A DNA stretch of 39,257 nucleotides, from the NCBI GenBank assembly GCA_022842885.1, contig JALHOR010000027.1:1-39257 (forward strand), given 5' to 3'. The stretch is from Anaerolineae bacterium (GTDB lineage: Bacteria > Chloroflexota > Anaerolineae > Aggregatilineales > Phototrophicaceae). The first letter of the stretch is position 1; each line of letters begins with the position of its first letter. Shown one piece after another: positions 1 to 9,218 of the stretch. Under the pieces are notes generated by a model. That model was not told the origin of the DNA, made no database searches, and saw nothing but the letters and a program-made list of their open reading frames with translations. The position numbers and the translations under genes are program-made.

Positions 1-1429
1 TCGTCAAAATGCCTTTGGATGCCAACATACCATGCACATCATCCGGTTTGGTTTCGGGACGTACCATAATCACGGAGCGTTTTGCCTTGCCCCATTTTTC
101 AGCAAGGTCAGCATCAAATGCGGCTTGCCCAACTGCTGCACCGGGGGATGCATTTACCCCTTTGGCGATGAGACGCCCGGCTTTTTTAGCGGCTTTTTTG
201 GCATCTTCATCAAATTGTGGATGCAATAATTGAATCACATGGTCAGGCGTCACCCGCAAAACCGCCTCTTGGCGTGTAATGAGTTTTTCATCCGCCATAT
301 CAACAGCAATGCGAACAGCAGCGCGGGCAGTGCGTTTGCCATCACGGGTTTGCAGCATCCACAATTTGCCGCGTTCAATCGTAAATTCAACATCCTGCAT
401 ATTACGATAGTGGTGTTCCAATTTGTTGGCAATGTCCACAAATTCGGCGTAAATTTGCGAATTTTCTTTTTCCAACGCGGCAATCGGCAAGGGTGTCCGA
501 ATGCCGGCGACCACATCTTCGCCCTGAGCATTCATCAGGAAATCGCCAAACAGCACTTTGTCGCCTGTTGAAGGATTGCGCGTGAAAGCGACACCCGTAC
601 CTGAACCACTGCCCATGTTGCCAAAGACCATTGTCTGCACATTGACGGCTGTTCCCAAATCATGCGGGATTTTGGCAGCATTCCGATAATCTACGGCACG
701 TTTGCCATTCCAAGATTTAAAAACGGCTTCAATTGCTAATTCAAGTTGTTTGAAGGGGTCTTGTGGGAATTCTTCACCGACTTCTTGTTTGTAAATGACT
801 TTGAACTGATTCGTCACCTGCACCCAATCCGACGCGGTTAAATCCACATCGGATTTGACGCCCCGGCTGTGTTTGGTTTCCGTCAGGTAATCTTCAAAGG
901 GTTCATCGGCAATGCCCATGACGACTGAGCCGAACATCTGCACCAAACGGCGATAAGCATCATACACAAAACGTGGGTCATTGGTGAGTTTGACCATACC
1001 GGTAGCAATCGCATCATTCATGCCCAAATTTAAGACCGTATCCATCATCCCGGGCATCGAAAATTTTGCCCCAGACCGCACTGAGACCAACAGCGGATTT
1101 TCTGGGTCGCCAAATTTTTTGTCGGTTTTCTTTTCAACCGCTTCCAACGATTCTAAGGTTTGTTCCCACATGCCCTCTGGAAATTCGCCACTGGCTTGAT
1201 AGAGATTACAAGCCTCGGTTGTGACGGTAAAGCCGGGTGGCACCGGTACATCAGCGCGGGTCATATCACCCAAGCCAGCGCCTTTACCACCGAGCAGTGC
1301 GCGGGTTTTATCCCACGAACCGCCGAGCATCGCTTGAACTTCATCAATATCTGAAAAAAGATAAACCCATTTTTTTGACGACTGGGTTGTGTTAGCCCGT
1401 TTTTTGGGGGCAGCGGGTGCAATAGCCAT
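1..1429 (-). CDS. ppdK: Pyruvate, phosphate dikinase, N-terminal part (cut by window edge)
   Basis: PPDK interconverts pyruvate + ATP + Pi with PEP + AMP + PPi in the cytoplasm. Only the first 476 residues are in the window; the frame is open to base 1. Visible are the nucleotide-binding ATP-grasp signatures: LLGGKGAGLGDM near residue 43, SVRSGAKFSMPGMMDTVLN near 95, and GSGTGVAFTRNPSTGDKVLFG near 235. The visible part ends at DDVHGMLASKGILT, just before the swivelling phosphohistidine domain, so the catalytic His and the PEP-binding barrel lie outside. The ATG at 1427-1429 is preceded by a GGAGAA ribosome site. The first ~15 residues are Ala/Lys-rich. It lies downstream of and co-directional with nifJ and the DHOD-like gene but is separated by hairpins, so it may have its own promoter. 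The context suggests pyruvate/PEP interconversion beside PFOR. Confidence 0.95.
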   Translation of the reverse strand, partial: MAIAPAAPKKRANTTQSSKKWVYLFSDIDEVQAMLGGSWDKTRALLGGKGAGLGDMTRADVPVPPGFTVTTEACNLYQASGEFPEGMWEQTLESLEAVEKKTDKKFGDPENPLLVSVRSGAKFSMPGMMDTVLNLGMNDAIATGMVKLTNDPRFVYDAYRRLVQMFGSVVMGIADEPFEDYLTETKHSRGVKSDVDLTASDWVQVTNQFKVIYKQEVGEEFPQDPFKQLELAIEAVFKSWNGKRAVDYRNAAKIPHDLGTAVNVQTMVFGNMGSGSGTGVAFTRNPSTGDKVLFGDFLMNAQGEDVVAGIRTPLPIAALEKENSQIYAEFVDIANKLEHHYRNMQDVEFTIERGKLWMLQTRDGKRTARAAVRIAVDMADEKLITRQEAVLRVTPDHVIQLLHPQFDEDAKKAAKKAGRLIAKGVNASPGAAVGQAAFDADLAEKWGKAKRSVIMVRPETKPDDVHGMLASKGILT

Positions 1430-1531
1430 AAAAATTCTCCTGAATCTTAATGTATATCGGAAATTATGCGCCCCTCAGCGAGTATTCCCCGTTGTCATCC
1501 GGCAGGATTTCACCGGATAAATGTCATTTTC

Positions 1532-1561
1532 AATAGGGCAGTATCTCTATCCTGCCCTATT
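1532..1561 (-). terminator. Perfect 10-bp hairpin after the nifJ/DHOD-like pair
   Basis: AATAGGGCAG and its exact complement CTGCCCTATT flank a 10-base loop, starting 6 bases after the stop of the DHOD-like gene. No T-tract follows on the minus strand, so it may be a weak terminator or an RNA-end stabiliser. A smaller hairpin, ATCCGG/CCGGAT, follows at 1498-1520. Confidence 0.55.
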
Positions 1562-1566
1562 GTTGT

Positions 1567-2568
1567 TTAGCGAATCGGTGCGGTGTAGTGTGTCACTGCC
1601 CGCACATATTGAGCGCGTTCATACGCCGATGGGTCGGCACAACGCATCTGGCTAAGTGCGCCGCGCATTTGGGCGACGGACTCATATTCGTTATCCTTCA
1701 TCCATTGGATAAGTCCGTCTTCCACCACGCGCAGATGGTCAATGCCATTGCGTAACAATGCCGATGCCATCATCGTCACATTTGCGCCAACGAGCAGCAG
1801 TTTGACAACATCTTCAGCAGTATGTACGCCGCTGGTGGCGGCAAGATGAGCGCCAATCCGCCCGTATAAAATCGCAATCCAGCGTAGCGGTAGCCGTAAT
1901 GCTTGCGGTGTACTCAGCAGCACATTCGGGCGTACTTCCAACGCTTCTAAATCAATATCGGGCTGATAAAAGCGATTGAACAAGACCAAGGCATTCGCGC
2001 CACCATGATCCAGTTTGCGTGCCATGTGCGCCATATTGGTAAAAAACGGACTCAGTTTGACAGCAACCGGTATCAGTACGGCACTTTTGACTGCCTGTAC
2101 AATTTCGACATAGCTGTTTTCAACATCAGCCGAACTCTGGTCGGGGTCAGTTGGAATGTTATAAATGTTTAATTCAATGGCATCTGCACCAGCATTTGCC
2201 ATCTGCGTAGCAAACTTTGCCCAACTGCCGGGATGCACACCGTTGAGGCTGGCAATCACCGGAATTTTAACTGCCTCTTTTGCCTCTTCTATCAGGCGCA
2301 AATACCCCCGCGAATCCACATGATATTCTTTGGGTTCTGGGAAGTAGCTGAGTGCTTCAGCAAAACTATCGGTACCAAACGTCGTATGATGATGCAGCGC
2401 CAAGCTCTCCATTTTGAGTTGTTCTTCAAAGAGTGAGTACAGCACTACGGCTGAAGCTCCGGCGGCTTCTAAGCGTTTGATATTGTCAATCTTTTCTGAG
2501 ATGGGCGATGCCGATGCAACCAACGGTGAACGCAAGTGCAGCCCCATATATTCGGTTTTTAAATCCAT
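1567..2568 (-). CDS. Dihydroorotate dehydrogenase-like flavoprotein (nifJ partner)
   Basis: A 333-residue TIM-barrel protein of the PyrD/DHOD family (opening MDLKTEYMGLHLRSPLVASA). The segment where class 1 DHODs carry the active-site NCPN/Cys motif reads IELNIYNIPTDPD, with no cysteine. A true orotate-forming activity is therefore unlikely, although FMN-binding features (VAVKLSPFF, ATSGVHTAEDVVKLLLVGA, plus a C-terminal helix pair) look intact. Its ATG sits in the overlap TAATG with the nifJ stop, so the two are translationally coupled. This DHOD-like gene next to nifJ is a recurring arrangement in cyanobacteria and Chloroflexota as I recall. The coupling suggests an FMN-dependent redox role linked to PFOR electrons, but the substrate is unknown. 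No pyrimidine genes are nearby. Confidence 0.85.
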   Translation of the reverse strand: MDLKTEYMGLHLRSPLVASASPISEKIDNIKRLEAAGASAVVLYSLFEEQLKMESLALHHHTTFGTDSFAEALSYFPEPKEYHVDSRGYLRLIEEAKEAVKIPVIASLNGVHPGSWAKFATQMANAGADAIELNIYNIPTDPDQSSADVENSYVEIVQAVKSAVLIPVAVKLSPFFTNMAHMARKLDHGGANALVLFNRFYQPDIDLEALEVRPNVLLSTPQALRLPLRWIAILYGRIGAHLAATSGVHTAEDVVKLLLVGANVTMMASALLRNGIDHLRVVEDGLIQWMKDNEYESVAQMRGALSQMRCADPSAYERAQYVRAVTHYTAPIR

Positions 2569-5500
2569 TAGTGACTTCCCTTTCCGTTCCCACCTTGGCT
2601 GTAATCCCGCGATGCCAGATATTCATACATTGCCCACCGCAGATTCACATCCTGCTGTGCTTCTTCAAACAACACAGCCGAAACATCGGGTTGGCTCAGT
2701 TCCAACATCTTAAAACGATTTTCCATGCGTAAATATTCTTTCAGCGGCACTTTGGGCGGGCGCGAATCCAGCGTCAGCGGATTTTCGTGTTGGGCTGCCC
2801 GTTCTGGGTGATAGCGATAGAGTAACCATTGTCCGGTATCTACAGCGGCTTTCTGGTTCTTCATGGCAGTCGCCATGTTGATGCCATGTGCGATGCAGTG
2901 ACTATAAGCAATGATGAGCGAAGGACCTTCATAAGCCTCAGCTTCGATAAATGCCCGCAGGGTTTGTTCATCTTTTGCGCCCATTGCCACCCGTGCTACA
3001 TAGACATTGCCATAACTCATCGCAATCAAGCCCAAATCTTTCTTGCCAGCGCGTTTACCCCCGGCGGCAAACTTCGCCACCGCAGAACGCGGCGTAGATT
3101 TGGAGGCTTGCCCGCCCGTATTCGAGTAGACTTCGGTATCCAACACTAGAATATTCACGTTGCGTCCGGTTGCCAGCACATGGTCTAAGCCACCAAAACC
3201 GATGTCATATGCCCAACCATCACCGCCGATAATCCATACATCGCGTTTGACCAAGGCGTCTGCTACATCTATCAAGCGGCGGGCATCCGGCGTATTGCTA
3301 TCCGCTAATTTATTTTTGAGAATTGCCACACGCTCGCGCTGCTCATAAATCCCCGCTTCGTCGCGCTGGTTGGCAGTCAAAAGTGCCTCAACCAATTCTG
3401 TGCCAATTTCTGTTTCCAGCCGTTTGACCAATTCACGGGCATATTCGTTCTGTTTATCTAACGAGATTCGCATCCCCAAACCAAATTCGGCATTGTCTTC
3501 AAACAGCGAGTTTGACCACGCGGGACCACGCCCTTCGGCATTATGCGACCACGGCGTCGTGGGCAAGTTACCGCCATAAATTGAAGAACACCCGGTGGCA
3601 TTAGCAACAACGGTTCTATCGCCAAATAGTTGGGTCACAAGTTTGATATACGGTGTTTCGCCGCAACCAGAACATGCGCCCGAAAATTCAAACAACGGTT
3701 GCTGTACCTGTTGCTGACGAATGCTGCTAATTTTGATGAGGTTACGCGGTGTTTCCGGGATGCTCAGGAAGAAATCCCAATTTTCGCGTTCTTGTTCACG
3801 CAGCGGCGGTTGTGCCTCCATATTGATGGCTTTAAAACCAAGCGCCGATTTATTTTTCGCTGGGCAAATATCCACGCAGATGGCGCAACCTGTACAATCT
3901 TCGGGCGCAACCTGAATGGTATAGTGCAGGTTTTGCCATTCGGTATCCCGCGCTGCCACCGATTTAAACGTCTCTGGGGCATTTTCCAGCACTGCCCCAT
4001 CATATGCCTTGATACGAATGACGGCGTGTGGGCAAACCATCGCGCATTTGCCACACTGGATGCACACCTGTGGATCCCAGACGGGAATTTCTTGCGCGAG
4101 ATTGCGTTTTTCCCATTGGGTTGTGCCGGAAGGATATGTCCCATCTATCGGCATGGCACTCACGGGCAGCGAATCGCCTTTTCTCGCCGCCATCATGCCC
4201 AACACATTCTGCACAAAAGCAGGCGAAGTTTCTAGCATGGCAGGCAGCATGGGCAGCGCACTGTTGACCTTTTCTGGCACTGGCACTTCAAACAAATTTG
4301 CCAGCGTATCATCTATGGCTTTCAGGTTCATCTCGACGATTTGTTCACCTTTTTTGCCATAGGTTTTGACGATGGATTCTTTAATCGCGGCAATGGCTTC
4401 TTCACGCGGCAGCACGCCCGAAATGGCGAAAAAGCACACTTGCATGACCGTATTGATGCGTCCTGCCATGCCGCTGGCTTTTGCTACTTTGTAGGCATCA
4501 ATCACATAAAAATGCATTTTTTTGGCAATGAGTTGTTCCTGTACTGTTTTGGGCAAGGTATCCCAGACTTTATCGGCGTCGTAGGGTGTGTTCAGCAAGA
4601 AAACGCCGCCGGGGATGGCATCTGCCAGCATATCGTAGCGTTCTAAGAACATCGGCTGATGGCACGCTAGGAAATTCGCTTGGGTAACGATATAAGGCGC
4701 ATGAATGGGATTGGGACCAAAACGCAAATGCGAAACCGTCATCGAACCTGATTTTTTGGAGTCGTAGACAAAATAGCCTTGGGCGTAGTTATCGGTATTT
4801 TCGCCGATGATTTTGATGGAGTTTTTGTTCGCGCCGACTGTGCCATCAGCGCCTAAGCCGTAAAACACAGCGCGGACAACATTATCGGCTTCAATTGAAA
4901 AATTCGGGTCAAAATCAAGGCTGGTATGCGTCACATCGTCATGGATACCGATGGTAAAATGGCGTTTGGGTTTAGGTTGTGCCAAATTATCAAACACTGC
5001 TTTGACCATCGCAGGAGTAAATTCTTTAGAAGACAAGCCATAGCGCCCACCAATGATTGCTGGAATTAACCCATGCCGCCATTCTTCGTAAAGCGCCGTC
5101 ACACAATCCAAATACAGCGGTTCGCCTGAACTGCCGGGTTCTTTCGTCCGGTCAAGCACAGCAATCGCTTTGGTAGTGGCTGGCAAAGCATCAGCAAAGC
5201 GGCGCATATCCAGCGGGCGATATAACCGCACTTTAAGGATGCCCACTTTTTCGCCACGAGCATTCAGATAATCGACTGTTTCCTGCACCGTTTCTGTGCC
5301 AGACCCCATAATCACAATGACACGCTCGGCATCGGGCGCACCATAATAATCAAACAGATGATATTGGCGTCCCGTTTGGGCAGCGAATTGATCCATCGCC
5401 GCCTGCACAATATCCGGGCAAGCATCATAAAACGGATTCACAGTTTCGCGTGCTTGGAAATACACATCGGGGTTTTGCGCTGTACCACGTATCACCGGGC

Positions 5501-6143
5501 GTTCTGGGGATAAGCCACGCTGGCGATGGGCAAAGATGAGGTTATCGTCTATCAAAGCATGTAAATCATCATCCGTCAGCATTTCAATGGTATTAATTTC
5601 ATGTGAAGTGCGAAAACCATCAAAAAAATGAATGAAAGGCACACGGGCTTTTAAAGTAGCGGCTTGTGAAATGAGGGCAAAATCATGTGCTTCTTGCACT
5701 GACCCCGATGCCAACATGGCAAAACCCGTCCCACGAGTGGACATGACATCACTGTGGTCGCCAAAGATAGACAAGCCTTGTGCCGCCAATGACCGCGCCG
5801 CCACATGAATCACACAGGAGGTTAATTCACCAGCGATTTTATACATATTCGGTATCATCAACAGTAGCCCCTGCGACGCCGTGAAGGTTGTCGTCAGTGA
5901 CCCCGTTTGCAACGCGCCATGCACTGCCCCCGCCGCGCCGCCTTCGCTTTGCATTTCAATCACTTGCGGCACTGTTCCCCACAAATTCGGCTTACCGCCC
6001 GCCGCCCATTCATCTGCCCATTCGCCCATCGCGGAAGAAGGGGTAATGGGATAAATGGCAATCACTTCATTGAGTTTAAATGCCACCGCTGCGACGGCTT
6101 CATTGCCGTCTATGGTGGTGAAATTCTCCGTTTTTTTGCTCAT
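2568..6143 (-). CDS. nifJ: Pyruvate:ferredoxin (flavodoxin) oxidoreductase, single-chain
   Basis: Oxidises pyruvate + CoA to acetyl-CoA + CO2 and reduces ferredoxin, using TPP and three [4Fe-4S] clusters. The 1191 residues match the normal single-chain length. Domain order: pyruvate/TPP domain (YPITPSSAMGEWADEW near residue 31), domain II, gamma domain (near residues 400-600), a two-cluster ferredoxin domain (CIQCGKCAMVCPHA and CTGCAICVDICPAKN, ~680-760), then the TPP domain with CSGCGETPYIKL (~825), GDGWAYDIGFGGLDH and NTGGQASKSTPR (~960-1000). The ATG at 6141-6143 has GGAG seven bases upstream. It starts a transcript that continues, through a 1-bp overlap, into the DHOD-like gene. With hox and nrf genes nearby it fits an anaerobic energy module. 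Confidence 0.97.
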   Translation of the reverse strand: MSKKTENFTTIDGNEAVAAVAFKLNEVIAIYPITPSSAMGEWADEWAAGGKPNLWGTVPQVIEMQSEGGAAGAVHGALQTGSLTTTFTASQGLLLMIPNMYKIAGELTSCVIHVAARSLAAQGLSIFGDHSDVMSTRGTGFAMLASGSVQEAHDFALISQAATLKARVPFIHFFDGFRTSHEINTIEMLTDDDLHALIDDNLIFAHRQRGLSPERPVIRGTAQNPDVYFQARETVNPFYDACPDIVQAAMDQFAAQTGRQYHLFDYYGAPDAERVIVIMGSGTETVQETVDYLNARGEKVGILKVRLYRPLDMRRFADALPATTKAIAVLDRTKEPGSSGEPLYLDCVTALYEEWRHGLIPAIIGGRYGLSSKEFTPAMVKAVFDNLAQPKPKRHFTIGIHDDVTHTSLDFDPNFSIEADNVVRAVFYGLGADGTVGANKNSIKIIGENTDNYAQGYFVYDSKKSGSMTVSHLRFGPNPIHAPYIVTQANFLACHQPMFLERYDMLADAIPGGVFLLNTPYDADKVWDTLPKTVQEQLIAKKMHFYVIDAYKVAKASGMAGRINTVMQVCFFAISGVLPREEAIAAIKESIVKTYGKKGEQIVEMNLKAIDDTLANLFEVPVPEKVNSALPMLPAMLETSPAFVQNVLGMMAARKGDSLPVSAMPIDGTYPSGTTQWEKRNLAQEIPVWDPQVCIQCGKCAMVCPHAVIRIKAYDGAVLENAPETFKSVAARDTEWQNLHYTIQVAPEDCTGCAICVDICPAKNKSALGFKAINMEAQPPLREQERENWDFFLSIPETPRNLIKISSIRQQQVQQPLFEFSGACSGCGETPYIKLVTQLFGDRTVVANATGCSSIYGGNLPTTPWSHNAEGRGPAWSNSLFEDNAEFGLGMRISLDKQNEYARELVKRLETEIGTELVEALLTANQRDEAGIYEQRERVAILKNKLADSNTPDARRLIDVADALVKRDVWIIGGDGWAYDIGFGGLDHVLATGRNVNILVLDTEVYSNTGGQASKSTPRSAVAKFAAGGKRAGKKDLGLIAMSYGNVYVARVAMGAKDEQTLRAFIEAEAYEGPSLIIAYSHCIAHGINMATAMKNQKAAVDTGQWLLYRYHPERAAQHENPLTLDSRPPKVPLKEYLRMENRFKMLELSQPDVSAVLFEEAQQDVNLRWAMYEYLASRDYSQGGNGKGSH

Positions 6144-6403
6144 CCAGCCACTCCTCTACCTGTGTTTGTTGACACTCCGGCATATCACGCTCCACCCCAC
6201 CGACCTGTACGGGTGTGATGACCGGAACATAATCAGATTAGCATGAATCAAAATCGGGCATCTGTATTCATTATGCGCGGGGTATCCCTGAAACTATTAG
6301 TGACAGGTATCATCAGGAAGGGATAGCATTCATCGGGATTTGGGGAAAAGTATTAATGTGGTTGAGGTAAGCAATAGTTGATTTATTGCAAAATCAGATG
6401 CTT
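6144..6403. other. Intergenic region upstream of nifJ
   Basis: 260 bases between the HNH gene stop and the nifJ start, all upstream of nifJ. It should hold the nifJ promoter. I could not find a convincing -35/-10 pair or a palindromic operator in it, and saw no ORF or RNA gene. Confidence 0.5.
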
Positions 6404-6817
6404 TTATGAAGGTGGGTGCAAACCTGAAAATACCCATAAAGCATGGGCATTCACGACACGCTCTTGATTAATCTTGAGTCTTACAATGGTTGCTCTGCCA
6501 CTTGGTGTCAGACCACGCAAAATTGTACCCTGTTGTATCCATTCAAAATGATCTGACCATGTATCACTGCGGGGATTAAATAACAAGACAGGTTTATTTG
6601 TTTCAGGGTCTATCGCTGTGGTTGCGCGTGCTTTGCTTAGGTTACAATTTCCACAAGATAAGCATAAATTTTCGAGAATATCCTCACCATAGGGGTCAAT
6701 ATGGTCAACATGCATCGCCTGTCCAGTAATCAATTGCGATGTCTGACAGTATTCGCATAGGAAACCAGCCCGTTCATGAACATTGCGGACAAGTTCCGCC
6801 CAAGACAAGTTAGGCAT
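6404..6817 (-). CDS. HNH endonuclease family protein
   Basis: 137 residues with a compact HNH fold: CEYC near residue 21, the HVDHIDPYG core near residue 37, then NLCLSCGNCNLSKA, which supplies the second CxxC zinc knuckle and the HNH asparagine/histidine positions. The tail GRATIVRLKINQERVVNAHA resembles many cyanobacterial and Chloroflexota HNH proteins. It starts inside the last codons of the upstream gene (8-bp overlap), so the two are translated together. The metal-binding residues are intact, so it could be an active nuclease. Its target is unknown: toxin-like, mobile-element-derived and DNA-repair roles are all possible. Confidence 0.85.
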   Translation of the reverse strand: MPNLSWAELVRNVHERAGFLCEYCQTSQLITGQAMHVDHIDPYGEDILENLCLSCGNCNLSKARATTAIDPETNKPVLLFNPRSDTWSDHFEWIQQGTILRGLTPSGRATIVRLKINQERVVNAHALWVFSGLHPPS

Positions 6818-7229
6818 TTGTTGGTTTCAAATCTTCTAAACGAATCGAATGCCCTCTTTCCGTTAGATACTTCATCGCTTGTGCTTTACGCAGCATCAAT
6901 TGATTGCCTCGGTCAACCAGTGCCGCTAATTCAGCATATTCAACCTCGGATATTGTACCACGAGTATTTTTTGTCATTAAGACCGTCATACGTTCTTGGA
7001 TTGGTTGTGGCATTTGGTCACGCGCAATAGTCCACAGTGTATCATCAGATAGATATTGCATCGCAACAAGTTCGGCTTTTTCAGCGGCAGGTAATGCAAA
7101 TAATGGCTCATCCAATGCTCCCTCTAACCGAGTGCGGATAACATCGTCTATTTGTTGAGATGTTTGTTGGGCAACTCGCTGTGCTTTCGCGTATAAGGCA
7201 TCAGGAATCGTAATTGTATAATCGCTCAT
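6810..7229 (-). CDS. Small RHH-like protein paired with HNH nuclease
   Basis: 139 residues when started at the ATG at 7227-7229, which has GGAG six bases upstream; the longer open frame up to 7418 only shadows the hydrogenase protease gene. The first ~35 residues (YTITIPDALYAKAQRVA) look like a ribbon-helix-helix DNA-binding or antitoxin-type strand-helix-helix. The C-terminal part is helical and charged, with SEVEYAELAALVDRGNQLML and AMKYLTERGH. It overlaps the HNH gene by 8 bp. Function is not established. The arrangement suggests a DNA-binding partner or antidote of the HNH protein, but no experimental family assignment comes to mind. Confidence 0.7.
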   Translation of the reverse strand: MSDYTITIPDALYAKAQRVAQQTSQQIDDVIRTRLEGALDEPLFALPAAEKAELVAMQYLSDDTLWTIARDQMPQPIQERMTVLMTKNTRGTISEVEYAELAALVDRGNQLMLRKAQAMKYLTERGHSIRLEDLKPTNA

Positions 7230-7311
7230 TATGAACTCCATATTCAATGTCCCTGTTTTATTGTATATGAGCGTGACCCTCTTTGACCAATCAGAATCAC
7301 AAAGTCGGCGC

Positions 7312-7749
7312 TCATAACCATTTTCGCAGTATCGCTTCGGCATAATCCAGAAAATGCGGCACATACTCACGCAAAGAAGGCGATAATTCAGCCGAATACT
7401 CCAAGTAAGGTACGCCAATGCGGATTAATCGGGCAGGGGGTACGCGACCGTAAAGTTGGGTAGCAAGGGTTAATAAACTGCCGGGCGTGACATGATGCAC
7501 CAATGCGCCACTTGGCTCAGGTTGAACGGTTTGGTACAGCACGGTATAGGGTGTTAATTGAATATCGGCATCTATGAACAATACCGCAGCAGCGGCGCTA
7601 ATCGGTTGGGCGAGTTCAGGCGTCAGTTGGAAACAGGGCAAGGTCTGGAGAAGCTCCGGCGCAAAACGTGACGCCAGTTGTTCTGCCAGCACTTGCCCTA
7701 TCGCATCATCCCCACGTAGCGGATTGCCATAGCCGATGACCAGTATCAT
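7312..7749 (-). CDS. hoxW: Hydrogenase maturation protease (HoxW-type)
   Basis: Endopeptidase that trims the C-terminal tail of the hydrogenase large subunit after NiFe insertion. The 145 residues open with the family signature GYGNPLRGDDAIG (residues 6-18). Its Asp, the later Asp of FIDADIQ, and the His of HHVTPGSLL correspond to the nickel-sensing acidic/His residues of HycI/HybD-type proteases. The gene overlaps the end of hoxH by an ATGA (7746-7749), so it is the last cistron of the hox operon and presumably acts on HoxH. HoxH here still carries the extension past its last Cys/His motif that such a protease removes. Confidence 0.9.
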   Translation of the reverse strand: MILVIGYGNPLRGDDAIGQVLAEQLASRFAPELLQTLPCFQLTPELAQPISAAAAVLFIDADIQLTPYTVLYQTVQPEPSGALVHHVTPGSLLTLATQLYGRVPPARLIRIGVPYLEYSAELSPSLREYVPHFLDYAEAILRKWL

Positions 7750-9158
7750 CGTGCCAGCGTCTCCACCACAGTGCCGTCCGGCGCGATTAATTCCAATTGC
7801 AGCGGCATTTGCCCGATAGCATGGGTTGAACAGCTAAGACACGGGTCAAATGTACGAATCACTGCCTCTACCCGATTCAACATGCCTTCATTCATGTGGG
7901 CGCTTTTCACATATTCTTTCGCTACTTCGTACACACTTCTATCCATCGCCAAATTATTATGCCCAGTGGCAATCACCAGATTGGCATGGGTAATCAGCCC
8001 GTTATCATCAATTTTGTAATGATGAATCAATGTACCTCGCGGCGCTTCTGCCACACCAATACCTTCGTTGCTATTGGGCATGGCTTCTGCCCGCACGCGC
8101 TGACTCAAAATATCGGGTGTATGCAGCAGTTCTTGAACTTTCTCAAAGCCATGCAGAATTTCAATCAGGCGGGCATAATGATAATGGAATGAGCTTTGGC
8201 GGTCTAAAGTACGGAAAAAGGGCATTTCGGCATCTGCCAAAGGTGTGCCACAAGCATTAACCACATTCAACCGTGCCAAAGGTCCCACACGATAAATGCC
8301 AGCGGGATAGCCTTGTGGCTTGTAAAACACCGATTTGAGATAAGACCAAGGTTCAACAGCTTCGCCAATATAGTCCTGATACGCCACTGGGTCAAGATGG
8401 TCAGCGATGATGTTGCCGGCAGCATCACCCAAGCGCAAATAACCATGATAAAACTCTAAGTTGCCATCGCCATTGACCAAACCCATAAACAAAGTTTTCA
8501 CACGGGAAAAAGTCTGAATTTCCGGGGCATATTTTTCGATAACCCCTTTAAACCAAGTGATTGTCCGCTGGACTGTGGTAATACCCTCTGGAATCATCGC
8601 TAATATTTTGTCCCGATGCTCCGCCGAAAGCGGCGCGTTCACACCGCCCGGCACCACCCATGACGGATGAATGCGTTTGCCGCCCAGCATCTCAATCATT
8701 TGCTGTCCCATTTGGCGCAGGCGCACACCATCACGGGCGATTTGCGGTTGCTGTTGTGCCACGCCAAATAGATTGCGGGCAGCGGGTTCAGCATCCATAC
8801 CCAGCAGCAAATCGGGGGAGGACAGATAAAAGAAACTGAGGGCGTGCGATTGAATCATCTGTGCTAGATTCAAAATGCGGCGCAAGTTCGCTGCCGGAAC
8901 AGGGATTCGGACTGCCAGCAGCCCATCACAGGCTTTTGCCGAAGCCAACAAGTGACTCACCGGACAAATACCGCAAATCCGCGCCATCAGCGACGGCATC
9001 TCATGGAAAGGACGACCTTCACAAAATTTCTCGAATCCCCGTACTTGCGTCACATGAAAATGAGCGTTCTGAACTTCGCCAGCATCATCCAAATAAATCG
9101 TGATTTTGGCATGTCCTTCAATCCGGGTCACGGGGTCAATTACAAGTGTTTTTGCCAT
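7746..9158 (-). CDS. hoxH: NAD-linked [NiFe]-hydrogenase large subunit
   Basis: Catalytic subunit of the bidirectional group 3d hydrogenase; it holds the NiFe(CN)2CO site. The 470 residues carry both nickel signatures: N-terminal [10 protein letters not shown] (near residue 61) within [17 protein letters not shown], and C-terminal DPCLSCSTH (near 438), followed by a 24-residue tail ending ETLAR that maturation should remove. All four cysteines are present, so an active site is expected. It follows hoxY after a 60-base gap, the only real gap in the operon, and overlaps hoxW. The soluble complex couples H2 oxidation/evolution to NAD(H). Confidence 0.97.
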   Translation of the reverse strand: MAKTLVIDPVTRIEGHAKITIYLDDAGEVQNAHFHVTQVRGFEKFCEGRPFHEMPSLMARICGICPVSHLLASAKACDGLLAVRIPVPAANLRRILNLAQMIQSHALSFFYLSSPDLLLGMDAEPAARNLFGVAQQQPQIARDGVRLRQMGQQMIEMLGGKRIHPSWVVPGGVNAPLSAEHRDKILAMIPEGITTVQRTITWFKGVIEKYAPEIQTFSRVKTLFMGLVNGDGNLEFYHGYLRLGDAAGNIIADHLDPVAYQDYIGEAVEPWSYLKSVFYKPQGYPAGIYRVGPLARLNVVNACGTPLADAEMPFFRTLDRQSSFHYHYARLIEILHGFEKVQELLHTPDILSQRVRAEAMPNSNEGIGVAEAPRGTLIHHYKIDDNGLITHANLVIATGHNNLAMDRSVYEVAKEYVKSAHMNEGMLNRVEAVIRTFDPCLSCSTHAIGQMPLQLELIAPDGTVVETLAR

Positions 9159-9218
9159 ATCTCAAAACTTTCTTTTCGCAGCGTTGCCGCCTCTTTGTTC
9201 TAATGATTACGCCAATGA

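Noticed and set aside
3630-4235. 201-codon plus-strand frame inside nifJ
   Set aside because: Antisense to the ferredoxin domain of PFOR; its repeated Cys come from mirrored codons, not from motifs.
6144-6403. FNR-type box upstream of nifJ (TTGATTTATTGCAA near 6379)
   Set aside because: The right half does not match TCAA at the required spacing; only one half-site is present.
7230-7418. N-terminal extension of the RHH-like protein
   Set aside because: It overlaps hoxW, lacks an SD, and is Cys/Arg/Trp-rich; the ATG at 7227-7229 has GGAG at the right distance.
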